This document shows positions 38,359-49,100 of a stretch of DNA of 64,000 bases, piece by piece; positions within the stretch are counted from its first letter, which is position 1; the number at the start of each line of letters is the position of its first letter. Source of the stretch: Sanderia malayensis. Its lineage: Eukaryota > Cnidaria > Scyphozoa > Semaeostomeae > Pelagiidae. A model generated the notes under the pieces. The model was not told where the DNA came from. It worked only from the letters and a program-made list of their open reading frames with translations, and did no database searches. Position numbers and translations under genes: made by a program. Location of the stretch: the NCBI GenBank assembly GCA_013076295.1, contig RQOL01000861.1, forward strand, positions 1,984,001 through 2,048,000, written 5' to 3'.

Positions 38359-40349
38359 CATCTATCTATCTATCTATTTATCTATCTACCAATTAATGCA
38401 AACTTCAACAAGTTGAAGGTTATTGTCTATAACAAAAAGGAAAAAGAAATTAAAAGAAAGCAAATAATGATTTGATCTACTCCTTTAAGTCAGAAATTTT
38501 TTCACTTTTCATTTTTCAATTTCAATTCTTATTTCAATAACATGTGATCATTTATTTCTCACTGCAAACTTTGTCATTTAAAGGAATCAACAAGAAATGC
38601 TGTGGACTCAAATTCCAAGTCATTCAAAATTCCTTCACTTTCAAATCCATCAGTTTATCATGAAGTAACATTCATCTTTTTTATATAAAAAATGATTTCT
38701 CATTTTCTTTTTTATTTGATCAGTTTTTAATAGTTATTGAGTGGGTGTTTTATTTTTTCATGCAGCCTCAAGGAATGTCCTACTCAGTTTTAACAGAAAG
38801 CTTGCTGTCCCGCCATGAACAGTCAAATAAAGCAATTCACATTACGGAGCCAAAAATACCCAGTGATACTTTTTCCTTTCATTTGAGGTAAATAAAAATT
38901 GTGTATCTCTCTGCCTAGATTATTTGTCATTGAAAATTAATTATCACATGAGTTAACTGCTTCAGATATCTTTATATGGTTGCTTCAGATATCATTTATG
39001 TTTTATTCTAGATCTGTTGTTTTGAAATGCGTCCTTCAAATATACAACAGAAAAATATCATCAATGTCTGAGGTTTCTCATGTCGCATTTTGCAAAATGG
39101 TGGCACGGTACCTATGATTACGGTATCTAAATTTACCATCCTAGTTGCAAAGCTAATGAAATATTTTATTACTTATCCAAGAATTTTTTATTGTAGATTT
39201 GCCACCAGCTTTTTCCCACCAACGAAGTCAAATGAAAATATTCTGAAAGTTATCTCCTTAAAAGAACTTGAATTTATTAAAGATGAGTGTAGAGTGTGTT
39301 TATCACAAGATGTCATTTCTGAGATGATTTATGGTCTTCAATTTATAATGTGGGTCACTGATAATTTTGTAGCATGGATGTTTTATTATGTAATGCCTCT
39401 TCGAAAAAAAGATTTTAAAACATAGGACAACTTCTTCTTTTTTCAACTGCTTCATATTACAATTTCTCTCTCTTTCAAGGAGACTCTTGATGACAGCAAA
39501 CTATTTTCTGGTTCTTTTTAAATTCTATCAAATTCTATCATTTCTAATTCTAGGTATAACGGCTGTGCAGAAATGGCAACTGCTGCAATAGAATGTTTGA
39601 TGCAAGTTCAGAATCGCACTCGTTCTACAACATTGCAAATGGTACCTAAATATCGAACAATAGAACCTTGTACTTTAAATCAATTTTGGTTCTACCATTT
39701 ATAAAGGTCTCCGATTTTTTACAGAATTTAAGTGCTTTACGTTCCTCGTTGAAAGAGTCATCAGATAACCCAGCGGATCCTATCTTGCCCCAAAGTCCCC
39801 ATCATTTAACAAGAAGACAAACCGGTTAGTATATACTATAAACAGTGCTTGATTAAACAATCTATTTGACTTTTTTCGTTGCGGTTGTAGATAATTCTAT
39901 GATGTCAATTTCAATTCCATTACTGATAATTTCATCACTGCTGTGACGTCATAATTCAGCATTTTTGTTACACCAAGTTTTCAAATTTTTGTGGGTCTAA
40001 GTTATATCACCAACGCTGAACACAATGCCCTGATTTTTAGTCAGTTATATTGCATGTAGCTAATATACAAGTTCAGGTATTTAATTTTAAATCCTCAGCA
40101 AACAGGCTGCTTATAAACTTCGGCCAAGGACGCGAAATATTTGCGCAAAAGTATGTATTTTCTCAAAATTTCTTTAACAATGTACTATCGTATCGATTTT
40201 TATTTTTAGCTTTTTGGAACAGAAGGTGTGCAATTTCGAGCAGTGTTCTCGCATCAACGCACCAAAAAGGCCAACTTGAAGAAGCTAAAAGTAATTCAGA
40301 CTCGGAATTGTGTAGAAGCGACGAAAAAGTTGAAGTGAAACTTGCCTAA
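37319..40349 (+). CDS. HYCC1: Hyccin / FAM126 family protein, 11 exons
   Basis: Exons: 37319-37384, 37605-37703, 37967-38101, 38236-38280, 38584-38664, 38766-38887, 39012-39107, 39197-39349, 39554-39641, 39725-39824 and 40210-40349. All have GT-AG borders and the phases agree; CDS 1125 nt, 374 aa. The family signature is SFKIPSLSNPSVYHEP followed by SVLTESLLSRHEQSNKA, matching vertebrate hyccin (SFTIPSLSKPSVYHEP, ALTESALSQHG). Other matches are FAIQYFPSIVSLYL and MIYGLQFIMYNGCAEMATAAIE. The donor of exon 8 (AT|GTGGGT) was chosen because it restores the FxxYNG motif. Known role: the N-terminal helical domain binds TTC7 and stabilises the plasma-membrane PI4KIIIalpha complex that makes PI4P. 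The disordered C-terminal tail is shorter than in vertebrates (about 520 aa). HYCC1 versus HYCC2 cannot be resolved, and this is probably the single pre-duplication gene. Confidence 0.95.
38312..38391. repeat. TCTA microsatellite
   Basis: About 20 tandem copies of the tetranucleotide TATC/TCTA lie in hyccin intron 4, with a few C or T interruptions near the right end. Confidence 0.95.
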
Positions 40350-40355
40350 GCATTG

Positions 40356-40696
40356 CATAGGCGCCGACTACGTGAAGGATTGGGGGCTCGAGCCCCCTCT
40401 GCGAAATGCTACAGGGGGCTTAATCCTTATGAACAATTTTTCTTGTTGTTTTAAGCAATATACTCTTTTTGAATTTTAAGATTATTTGTAGAAAAATTTA
40501 TTAGATCGTTTTGGTTGCATGAATATCGAAAATCCGAGAATTGATATCACAGCATCAATTTTATTATTGATCTATGATTTGTTCTGTTTGTTGGCTAGCT
40601 TTTGTTATGTTATCTTCAATTATTTGTCTCCATGTCAAGATTTTTTCAATTTTCAAGACTTAGCCCTCCTGGGAAGAGCAAAAGTCGGCGCCTATG
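40356..40696. mobile_element. MITE with CATAGGCGCCGACT termini
   Basis: A 341-bp element has inverted ends CATAGGCGCCGACT and AGTCGGCGCCTATG. It starts 6 bp after the hyccin stop codon, so it must supply most of the 3' UTR or lie directly beyond the cleavage site. No transposase frame is present. No clean target duplication is seen, and a hAT-like origin is possible but not shown. Confidence 0.75.
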
Positions 40697-40699
40697 AAT

Positions 40700-42798
40700 T
40701 GGAGTTTCTGTGTGTATGCGAGCGAAGTACTGTAATGATTGTCATTTTTTAGATTCGGTTGTTAATAATAGATGCTAAAGCCACGAGAATCGTCAATTTC
40801 TGTTCACGAAGCTCTTTTTAGGTTACTATCCCAAATATATGCTTATTTCAAAGCGATTTTAGATCTTGACTTGCTGCAGCAAATGTGCGAACTTAACTTT
40901 TGGACCAATTGCCTTAGAGGGCTGAATTTTGTTTAAAAATTATCAGAGGACCCCAATTAGTTTGTTTTGCCTCTATTGGAGAAGTTTAAACAATGTTGAT
41001 TATCTTCTTTGTGTATTTATTATTCAAAATTAAGTAAGACAAAACCCGTGTTGTGCGTAAAGGATTTAAGTTGAGTGAAATTGACAATTATAACAATGAA
41101 ATAGTTGAGTTGCTTTTTTGGAATCAATTCTGATGCAAATTAGTCTTGGGAACTTTTCGACTTTAAGGTCCAAAACAAAACCCTGTCATGGCAGGAAGAC
41201 TTTAGCACAAGAACTTTGCAGGGACAGAGCGAAGTTGTGACAGTTAAATATAATTTTCAAGCTCCAAACTTGAATTGAGAAGCTAGATTTAAATACTCAG
41301 AGGGATTGTGGGGTTTAGGTAAGTTTGATTTTTTATTTTAAAAATCTCATTGTTTTATTCTTCTGCTTTAATTTTACTGTGTAACTTTGGAAAATTAAAG
41401 AAACTTGGACAATCATGGCCGCCTTACTTATTTTAAGAAATTCGATCCAAAGATAGGAAGACCAGACGTATCATTATTTGCTAACAGACCTGTGAGCAAA
41501 TAATGAAGTCATGGAAATTTAAGTTGCAATAAAAAATGTTTTACTGGACTGAAAATTAATTTATTCATCGAGTTTATTCCGCTGTTTTGTTTTGCTAAAT
41601 TTCAAGATTTTGTCCCGAGTGCTTGCCATTACATTATTTAAAAACAATTCCATCGTCTTCTTCAAAGTGAAACTTTGTTTCGAGCTAACTTTTCTCTAAG
41701 AAGACAACCAGGTTACAAAACTGACAGATAACGTTGTTAGTGTTCCTATACATTACTGGTTCCTTTGAGAAAACATTGGATTTATTATCATTGAGATAAA
41801 AAAGATATTTCAGAATGAAATATATTGCGTGTTGTCTTGCATTTTAAAACAATGAAAGTCAACAAAACGACGAGATCTTGTTAGCTCTAGCTCTTGTGGG
41901 CTTAATGCTAAATGGGATCCTTTTGTTATGAAGCAACATATCTTATTAAAAATGTGACTTAATGCAAATTATATGCGGGATTTGAGTTATATATTGCGTC
42001 AATGTCTTAGTTAGGAGATGTTTTCATTAGTATAATTTGCAAATGTCTCAACCAATTGGTTTGAATCTCATTGGACGTCATGTTGTAGGAAATTCAAGGA
42101 TCAGCTAGGTTTTTCGGTGAGCTATTTTAGATTAAACCAGGCTGTTAACATGCTATGATTTTAAAAGAATGACTCTTTTTTCAATGGCGCCTTTCCTTGT
42201 ATTAATTAATTCCTTAATCACCCCACCAGCAATTTGCAAAAATAAACAAACTTTCTCCAGATCACATTTTTCTTTCATAAGAACGTTCAAAGCTTTTCTC
42301 AAGCAACCAACAATCGAGCAGTCGTTTGTAATAAAAACTTCTTTTAACTTTCTTCCAATATATATTAAAAGATATTCGAACATCTTCTATGTAACTTTAG
42401 TTCAACGTAATTATTATTACTGGTATCACCAACCACAGCTACCTTTGAAGCATTTCTTGGCGGCCAGCTTAACAATACATAAGACCACAACGGGCTGAGA
42501 TTAAAAATTATATTGTTAAAATTGTTACAATACAAGTCTAGTTCGCAACAAAGATTTGCATTTATATCGATGATAAAACTGTATAACACCATATGTTTCC
42601 ATGGTTGATTTCTAGATTCGCGAGAAAATTTAAAAGCATAATGCAACAGTGAGATAATAACTGCAATAAGCAAAATATGTACAGTTAACTATTGGCCTAA
42701 GACAAATGGTTTTGTCTTGAATTTGTTACGACCTCAGCAAACCATCTGATCTTTGTCTACTAAAGTAAGCCATGTTTCTAAATAATCTTCATTTACCC
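40700..42798. other. Intergenic, no gene recognised
   Basis: About 2.1 kb lie between the hyccin-associated MITE and the next gene. Frames of about 76-109 codons (42153-42383, 42169-42498) overlap one another on opposite strands and show no domain. Nothing else is recognised. Confidence 0.45.
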
Positions 42799-42804
42799 TT
42801 TATT
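42799..42804 (-). terminator. Polyadenylation signal AATAAA of the 166-aa gene
   Basis: TTTATT on the plus strand reads AATAAA on the minus strand, 38 nt downstream of the stop codon at 42842-42844. This position is typical for a short 3' UTR. Confidence 0.5.
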
Positions 42805-42841
42805 GAATGAAAAAATGTTTACAATTCATCGTTCAACCAAT

Positions 42842-43342
42842 CTATCTCATGTGTTTAGAGTTGGGCATTTGAAACCTGAACTTCAAGTGTTCATCTGATG
42901 CTAATGTTGTAACATAAGAAGTTGTTTGGTCAATTTCCAGAGACAGAACAACTCCTCTTCTTCCTTTATGTGCGGCTTGCTCATATCTCCTTCTACATTC
43001 ATCGTTATGAAAATCAAATGGTTTGCAACAAGAACAGATTCTTCCAAGCGATGCTTCAGCGGTCGCAGTTTCATTAACAACATCATAATCATAAATATCG
43101 TTCGATTTCAATTCAAAACTGATCTTTCTATCGGGTTTGCTCAGCTCTGCTTTGCATGAAGCAACTGCTTGATGCCATCTCGACCGGGGATTCTTGGTAT
43201 TTTCTCGAAGAATTCTTTTTTTTACTGCTGGGTTCAAACAAGGTGCCGTAGTTGTAGGATTTGCTTTTTGATATCCAATTCGATCAGTCTGTTTTGCTTC
43301 TGCTTGCTCAGCCAGCTCAGGTGTATTCTCAGAATATTTCAT
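42842..43342 (-). CDS. Unrecognised protein of 166 aa, single exon
   Basis: A clean open frame runs from ATG (43342) to TAG with a polyadenylation signal close behind. The product is hydrophilic and basic, with no signal peptide or membrane segment. The N-terminal third is rich in Lys/Arg/Asn/Pro (ESENTP-like opening, KKRILRENTKNPRSRWHQAV). The middle has ELKSNDIYDYDVVNE, and a cysteine cluster C103, C105, C106 and C116 lies in ICSCCKPFDFHNDECRRR. The C-terminal part reads VVLSLEIDQTTSYVTTLASD. Codon composition is unlike that of the surrounding AT-rich spacer, which supports coding. I do not recognise the family; it may be a lineage-restricted gene, or the last exon of a longer one. Confidence 0.55.
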   Translation of the reverse strand: MKYSENTPELAEQAEAKQTDRIGYQKANPTTTAPCLNPAVKKRILRENTKNPRSRWHQAVASCKAELSKPDRKISFELKSNDIYDYDVVNETATAEASLGRICSCCKPFDFHNDECRRRYEQAAHKGRRGVVLSLEIDQTTSYVTTLASDEHLKFRFQMPNSKHMR

Positions 43343-44387
43343 AATGGTGAAAATAGATAATCGTTTTAAGCAAAGACTAGCATTAGTTACGTTTAGTTTC
43401 TGCTGTGCTTCTCCTCTGAACAGCCTGAAATTTGTTGTGATAGCAAAGACACAGGTATGAACGTGTGTACGAAGATGCTAAAGGAGTTGTTCTACGTGAC
43501 ATCCACTCTTTCAAACCTCGCACAAGCAACGAATATATGTTTGTATATTATTATGAATAATTTAATGTGAACATCTTTGTATAGCAGAAAACATCTTTTC
43601 AAAGTTTAAATCATTTATGAGAAATGAATTTGGCTCGCGTTTAATTGTCGCGACCCAATTTCCGTATTGATATTACACAAGATTGTGAATCTCTGTAACT
43701 TGATTAACTCAAGAAAGGCCTGCCCAATAACAGTTTTACGCGATCATTTGCTTTGTATAGTTCGAAATAACGTTACATGAAATGCAAAGGACAGCAATTG
43801 AATAAGTGAATGACTGAAATCTCAGATGAATGTGACTAGATTAAGAATTATCCATCATCATATAAATATTGAAATAAAAACGCAGCTCTTACTGTTACTT
43901 CGCATTATAAATTTATGCAATAAACGACGTTTGTCATAGTTACTTGGGGTTTTCGCATCCTGGGTTGCCCAACGAGCAGCTGCACCCATATGCTGGAAAT
44001 TTTAAAGAATATTTGAAAAGGTAAACCAGAAGGTCATATGAAGAATTATGCGGTCATTAACAATGGGGCAGTTTTTGAAAACGAAGAAATCAATTTCTGG
44101 GATAAATAGTTTATGTTGTTAACCCAGCACGTTCGCTGGACATCGTGTTGTCTTGTGTTGTCTATGGGCCGTTGCTTCTCACAACCATATGTTTTTTCCT
44201 GAACATGCAGTCATGCCATGTCCATCAAATAATCCAGATGATTTTTATCTAAAGTAAACGAGATTATAGATTAAGGATCGCTTAATCCTCGAGCACTGAA
44301 AAACCGGAAAGTAATCACGCCAGTTTTAAGCCCTTTCCTTTCAATTATATCGCAGGGACAGGACAGGTTTTAAAAGAACTTGATGAA

Positions 44388-44790
44388 ACTCATCAATGTA
44401 TCAATCCATTCATCGATGTATCAATCCATTCATTGAAATATCAATCCGTTTATTGATTATCAATCCGTTTATTGATGTATCAATCCGTTCATTGATGTAT
44501 TTATCCGCTCATCAATGTATCAATCCATTCATTGTGATATTAATCCGTTTATCGATGCATCAATCCGTTCATCGATGTATCAATCCATTCATTGTGATAT
44601 TAATCCGTTTATTGATGTATCAATCCGTTCATTGATGTATTTATCCGCTCATCAATGTATCAATCCATTCATTGTGATATTAATCCGTTTATCGATGCAT
44701 CAATCCGTTCATCGATGTATCAATCCATTCATTGTGATATTAATCCGTTTATTGATGTATCAATCATTTCATCAATGCATACATGTGATC
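44388..44790. repeat. Tandem repeat of ATCAATCCATTCAT type
   Basis: Degenerate units of about 20-24 bp alternate ATCAATCC with TTTAT or TTCAT and GATGTATC. A higher-order duplication of about 141 bp is visible (44516-44656 against 44657-44790). The plus-strand frames through it are artefacts of the repeat. Confidence 0.9.
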
Positions 44791-44859
44791 TCAATTCACA
44801 TAAAAATTCCTAAGTAATTTCTAAGGCAAAAATCGCGCAAACATTTCAAGATGAATATA

Positions 44860-45110
44860 TATTTTCAGTTGTCAATGGTTCAAAACCAAGAACAAACATA
44901 GCAATCAAAATTACTATGTTAATCCTGCAGGTACTAATTTTAAACCAGCCATCAGGGTTACTGATTGAATTAATTAATGAATTTCAAATCAGTCACAGAA
45001 AGTGTCGGATGCGTTAAAAAACTGCAATAGAAAGAAATTATAATTATTAAGAGGAAGCCTTGCATGACGAGTCTTGTAGGAGGAAATTTGCAAAGTTGAG
45101 CAACTTAAGT
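44860..45110 (+). pseudogene. Decayed copy of the gene A promoter and first exon
   Basis: This aligns with 46000-46260: shared blocks are ATGAATAT-TATTT-CAGTT, CCAAGAACAAACATAG, GTCGG-TG-GTTAA, CTGCAATAGAAAGA and the exon itself. The exon copy, 45064-45095, reads ATG then codons for a peptide ending GGNLQ, parallel to [10 protein letters not shown] of gene A. The splice donor is lost: after CAAAG comes TTGAGC instead of GTATGT. A first exon without a donor cannot join downstream exons. Confidence 0.7.
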
Positions 45111-45429
45111 GTTTCGATTAATCTTTATCAATTTGTATGGACAAGAGGCCCTGCCTCGTATGAACGTAGAACGCACGAGCATCGGAAAAGATTGCTATTT
45201 GGTTTTAGCACCTTGCGTTTTCAAGTCTTCTCGCTAAATCCAATTGTCAACCCAGTAATTAGGTCTTGATAAGTAATATTTGAGTTTGCTTTCACTGAAT
45301 TAGAGTTATTCGTTACATACAGTGAAGTGAACTCGCTATCTTGTTTTATCAGATGAAATTAAGCCTTAATAACTTTGTTGAAGCCATTTCAAAACATCAA
45401 TAAGAAAACTTTGACTCCAATCTTTGCAG

Positions 45430-45712
45430 GGCCTCTTTTAAGGAATCAGAGCTGGGGGGGGGGGCAAATTTTGAAAAGGGGACCTCAGTTTTACCGTAGG
45501 AGAAAAATTTTATCTGGGTTTCTTGATTCTTAGTTGCTATTTCGGTTTCTTGCTTAGTGTAGAAAATAGAAACTGCTAAAATAAAAGCATCAAAGGGAAA
45601 AAAGGGACCTCTGCTGGGGGGGCAAAATATCATAAAAAGCTTTAAGTTTGTATGTTAAAAGAGTTTGTATAAAATGCACCCCCCCCCCCCAGTTTGTATG
45701 TTAAAAGAGGCC
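45430..45712. mobile_element. Possible MITE with GGCCTCTTTTAA ends
   Basis: Inverted ends GGCCTCTTTTAA and TTAAAAGAGGCC flank a body with long G and C runs (about 45454-45463 and 45680-45690). No target duplication is identified. It could also be a chance palindrome around homopolymers. Confidence 0.4.
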
Positions 45713-46191
45713 TTGAATCTTTGGAGCAGATTAACTGAAAATAAGCTGAGTGCGATCAGAAGACCACACTCAGCAAGAGTCGAGTATTTGTTATAAATTT
45801 GGTACAACTCGTACATCTATGACTGATACATACTAAATTTACTTTTTTATTTTATTTCGTTGTGCTTTGCTTCTTGCATTTAAGGTTATGCCTTCCATGC
45901 CTCACCCTCATAATTAATGCATATTATTAGCTGATGTACTTGTTTCGGGAAGCCTTTGAGACTTAATTTCGAATTGGCAACCCACGATGCTCAACCATGA
46001 ATATTTATTTACAGTTACCCATGGCTAAAAGCCAAGAACAAACATAGAAATCTTTGTTATTTAATCTAACAGGTACTCTCCAGGAATGCATTAATAATTT
46101 AATTAATTAAATACCTCCCAGTTAGTCGCAAGCGTCGGGTGTATTAACAAGGCTGCAATAGAAAGATGTCGTAATTAAGAGAAAACCTGAC

Positions 46192-49100
46192 ATGATGATT
46201 GCTCAAGGAGGAAATTTCCAAAGGTATGTAACTCCTGTGTTGAAACTAATCTTTATTGGTTTGCAGGAACCAAGGTTCTGCATTACCTTTGCATACATAC
46301 ATGCATTAATTATTTGGCAATGAACGTTTTTCTAAAGGCAACCAACGTGCAGCCATATTTATCTTTCCACTTTTGGGAGCTTTTTGAATTGGGAAAAAAC
46401 ACAGCATGTTTTTTTGAATTAAAAGTCTTGACACTAGGGACCATCTGGAGCAATTCTCGTAGATATTTCTAATAAAGTTGACTTTTTTTGTTCGGTGCAT
46501 TGTTGTGCACAATTTGTATTGAGCTACTGCAAGTCAATTTTGCTGCGTGCATTAACAAAATCAGCCTTAAAACTAAAGACATCTTCGTCAATTGGAGGAC
46601 CCAGTTCAATTATAGGATAATGCAATCGTATTCGTGGGTAGTAGCTAGTTTTGAACCCGGGGTCAGGACCAAAAGTGAGTAGGGCAAAGGCCAAATGCAA
46701 ATGGATTCTCCCAAGAGGTTTGGGGGAAGTTTTGAAGACGATTGTCACTGGGATTCTCTCTGGCCGCGTAGCATTTCCTTCCCAGTCATGCGATATTGAC
46801 GTAAAATTGACATTCCTTGCTCGTCTCATCATGCTACGAAGGCCAAATGTGTTGCATGTGTTAACAAGATCATAGCCTTGAAACGAACAAGCTCAAATTC
46901 GATTGGAGGACACAAGCTACATATAAGGACATATAAGTGGGGTGTTTTCTATGCCTGTGCAAGATTGTAGCTAGGGAAGAGTTTACTTTTTTTGTTCCTT
47001 GCATTATTTTGCACAATTTGAGCTACAGTAAAAACCCTCGTGTGAAAACTCTATGATTTATGATTATTCTGGTTGAAATTTGTTTACTTAAAACATCACA
47101 GTGTTAGAGCTTATTTAGCCAATCATAATCCAACAAGTTCTTGTATTTGGAGCTTGTATATCTATTTAATTTGCATTTTTTTTGCCAAGCGCTTAGAATG
47201 AATTCTTATACAAGCTGGTTTTACTGTAGAGCGTAAATGCGACACTTGACTTGTCTCGTTAAAATTCAGATAAGCAAAGTTTTTGTCCTAATGACCCTTG
47301 AGCATTTAATTTGATTTTATTTAAAGCTTTGAAGATTTTGAGCCTGAATATTCTTACACATTATATTCTTAAAAAAGTAAGTCTAACGGGAAAGATGCTG
47401 TTTTGTCGTCGCATTAGATGAAATTTTCCGATGTGGGCGTTGCATCGCGGGCTATTGATTATTAATTACAGGTTTTTTATAAACACTCTTGCGATAAGCA
47501 GCAAGCTCAAGTTTGCCCCAAATGAAAAGACAACAGGTGGAGAATAAATAAACCTCGAGAAAAGTAAATACTAGCGTAGCATCAATTGAAAAATAATGAG
47601 GCACCAACAGAACAACGATAAAAATATATCAATAACTCAATTATTAAACAAATCTTTTGGAATTGCTATGTCCGAACAACAACAAGAAATTTAAATAAAT
47701 AAAAATAGATAAGAAGCCAAATTAAAGAAACATTGGGCTGAAACTGGAGATAGTTTTTCTTTATAAAATCATGTATATTTCTTATAGATTCTTGATTTTG
47801 TCTCTCTTGCTGATCGGAGTGGATTTGACAATTCTTCGACTACCATGTGGCAAATATGCAAATTTCTCAATAAGCGCATTAGGAAAAAAGTTGCAAGGAC
47901 ATGTAATCATGGAGGAAAGAAATACAGATAATGTTCAGTGTACTCAGAAATGTGTAGAGCAACCAAAATGCCGATCATATAATCTCAACATTGATGAGAA
48001 GATTTGTCAATTAAACAGCAAAGCATTAATTGATAACAATACTTCTCTCATTCAACAACCTGGATGGGTTTACAGATCAACTGATTACAATTACACATTG
48101 GTATGTATATTCACACACACCTTCGATATATCTAATTACTTATGCAACACTTGTCTCATTTTATGAAGGGATAAGTAGAAACGGATCTATTTAACTTTAA
48201 CTTTAACTTTAACTTTAACTTTAACTTTAACTTTGGCCACTGCAAAATGTACACGTGAGGAAAATCACTCAACCGACCTAAAAGATGAAAGAATTCCAAA
48301 ACATCAAAGCAAATTGCTTACTATTCACAAGATCTTTTAACATATACAATCTAGTTGGAAATTCCCCACCAGCTCCCAAAATTTCCCCACCAGTTGGTTC
48401 ATGATTCCCTACTACCAAGTGCCCTTTTGTTGCCAATCATTATTAAAACTAATTACACCTGTCACTCGTTTACTGTTCGAAGCTAAAGTTAAATACCCAT
48501 CAAGTCCACATCTGCTACATTTTGCAGCTAACCAAGAGAAATACGTGAATATATACTTTAGTATGTAGACACACTCTATCATTTCTTAAAGCTAACTCAA
48601 ACTGGCTCAAACTAAGTTGATAATACTATTAATTGCATAGGTTGGTGTAGTTTGTGAAACGTTGAACCCATGTCAACCTGGAATCTTGTGTCGTGAAACA
48701 TGTGACTCGCCATTTTATGAATGCGTCACATGTGACAAATACCATTATGGATTGCACTGTGACAAAAGAAGAGGTACATCAAGCCAAACCTATTGAAAAT
48801 AACTCAAAGCTCTTTCGTAAATTGAAACTTGTTGAAGGAATTTTATGGTTGTTTTTTTCAGACCTTGATGAATGTGCTTGTAATCCATGCAAAAATGGTG
48901 CAAATTGCACTGACCTAGTTGCAGATTATAGTTGCAATTGTGCCGCTGGTTATACTGGAAAAAGTTGCGAGATAGGTTGTTACTTTAATTAAACTCTATA
49001 ATTACCGGAATTTCAATATGAATTATTTGCTGCCAGAGTCATTTTCTGACAGTGGGGCATGAGCCTGGCCCCCTGGCTTCTACCCCACTGTCAGAAAATG

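Noticed and set aside
44396..44817. Open frames with repeated SIHxCINPFI
   Set aside because: They are translations of the 20-24-bp tandem repeat.
46524..46875. Open frames of 70-100 codons in the first intron of gene A
   Set aside because: Frames on opposite strands overlap, no homology is recognised, and the region lies between two well-supported exons.
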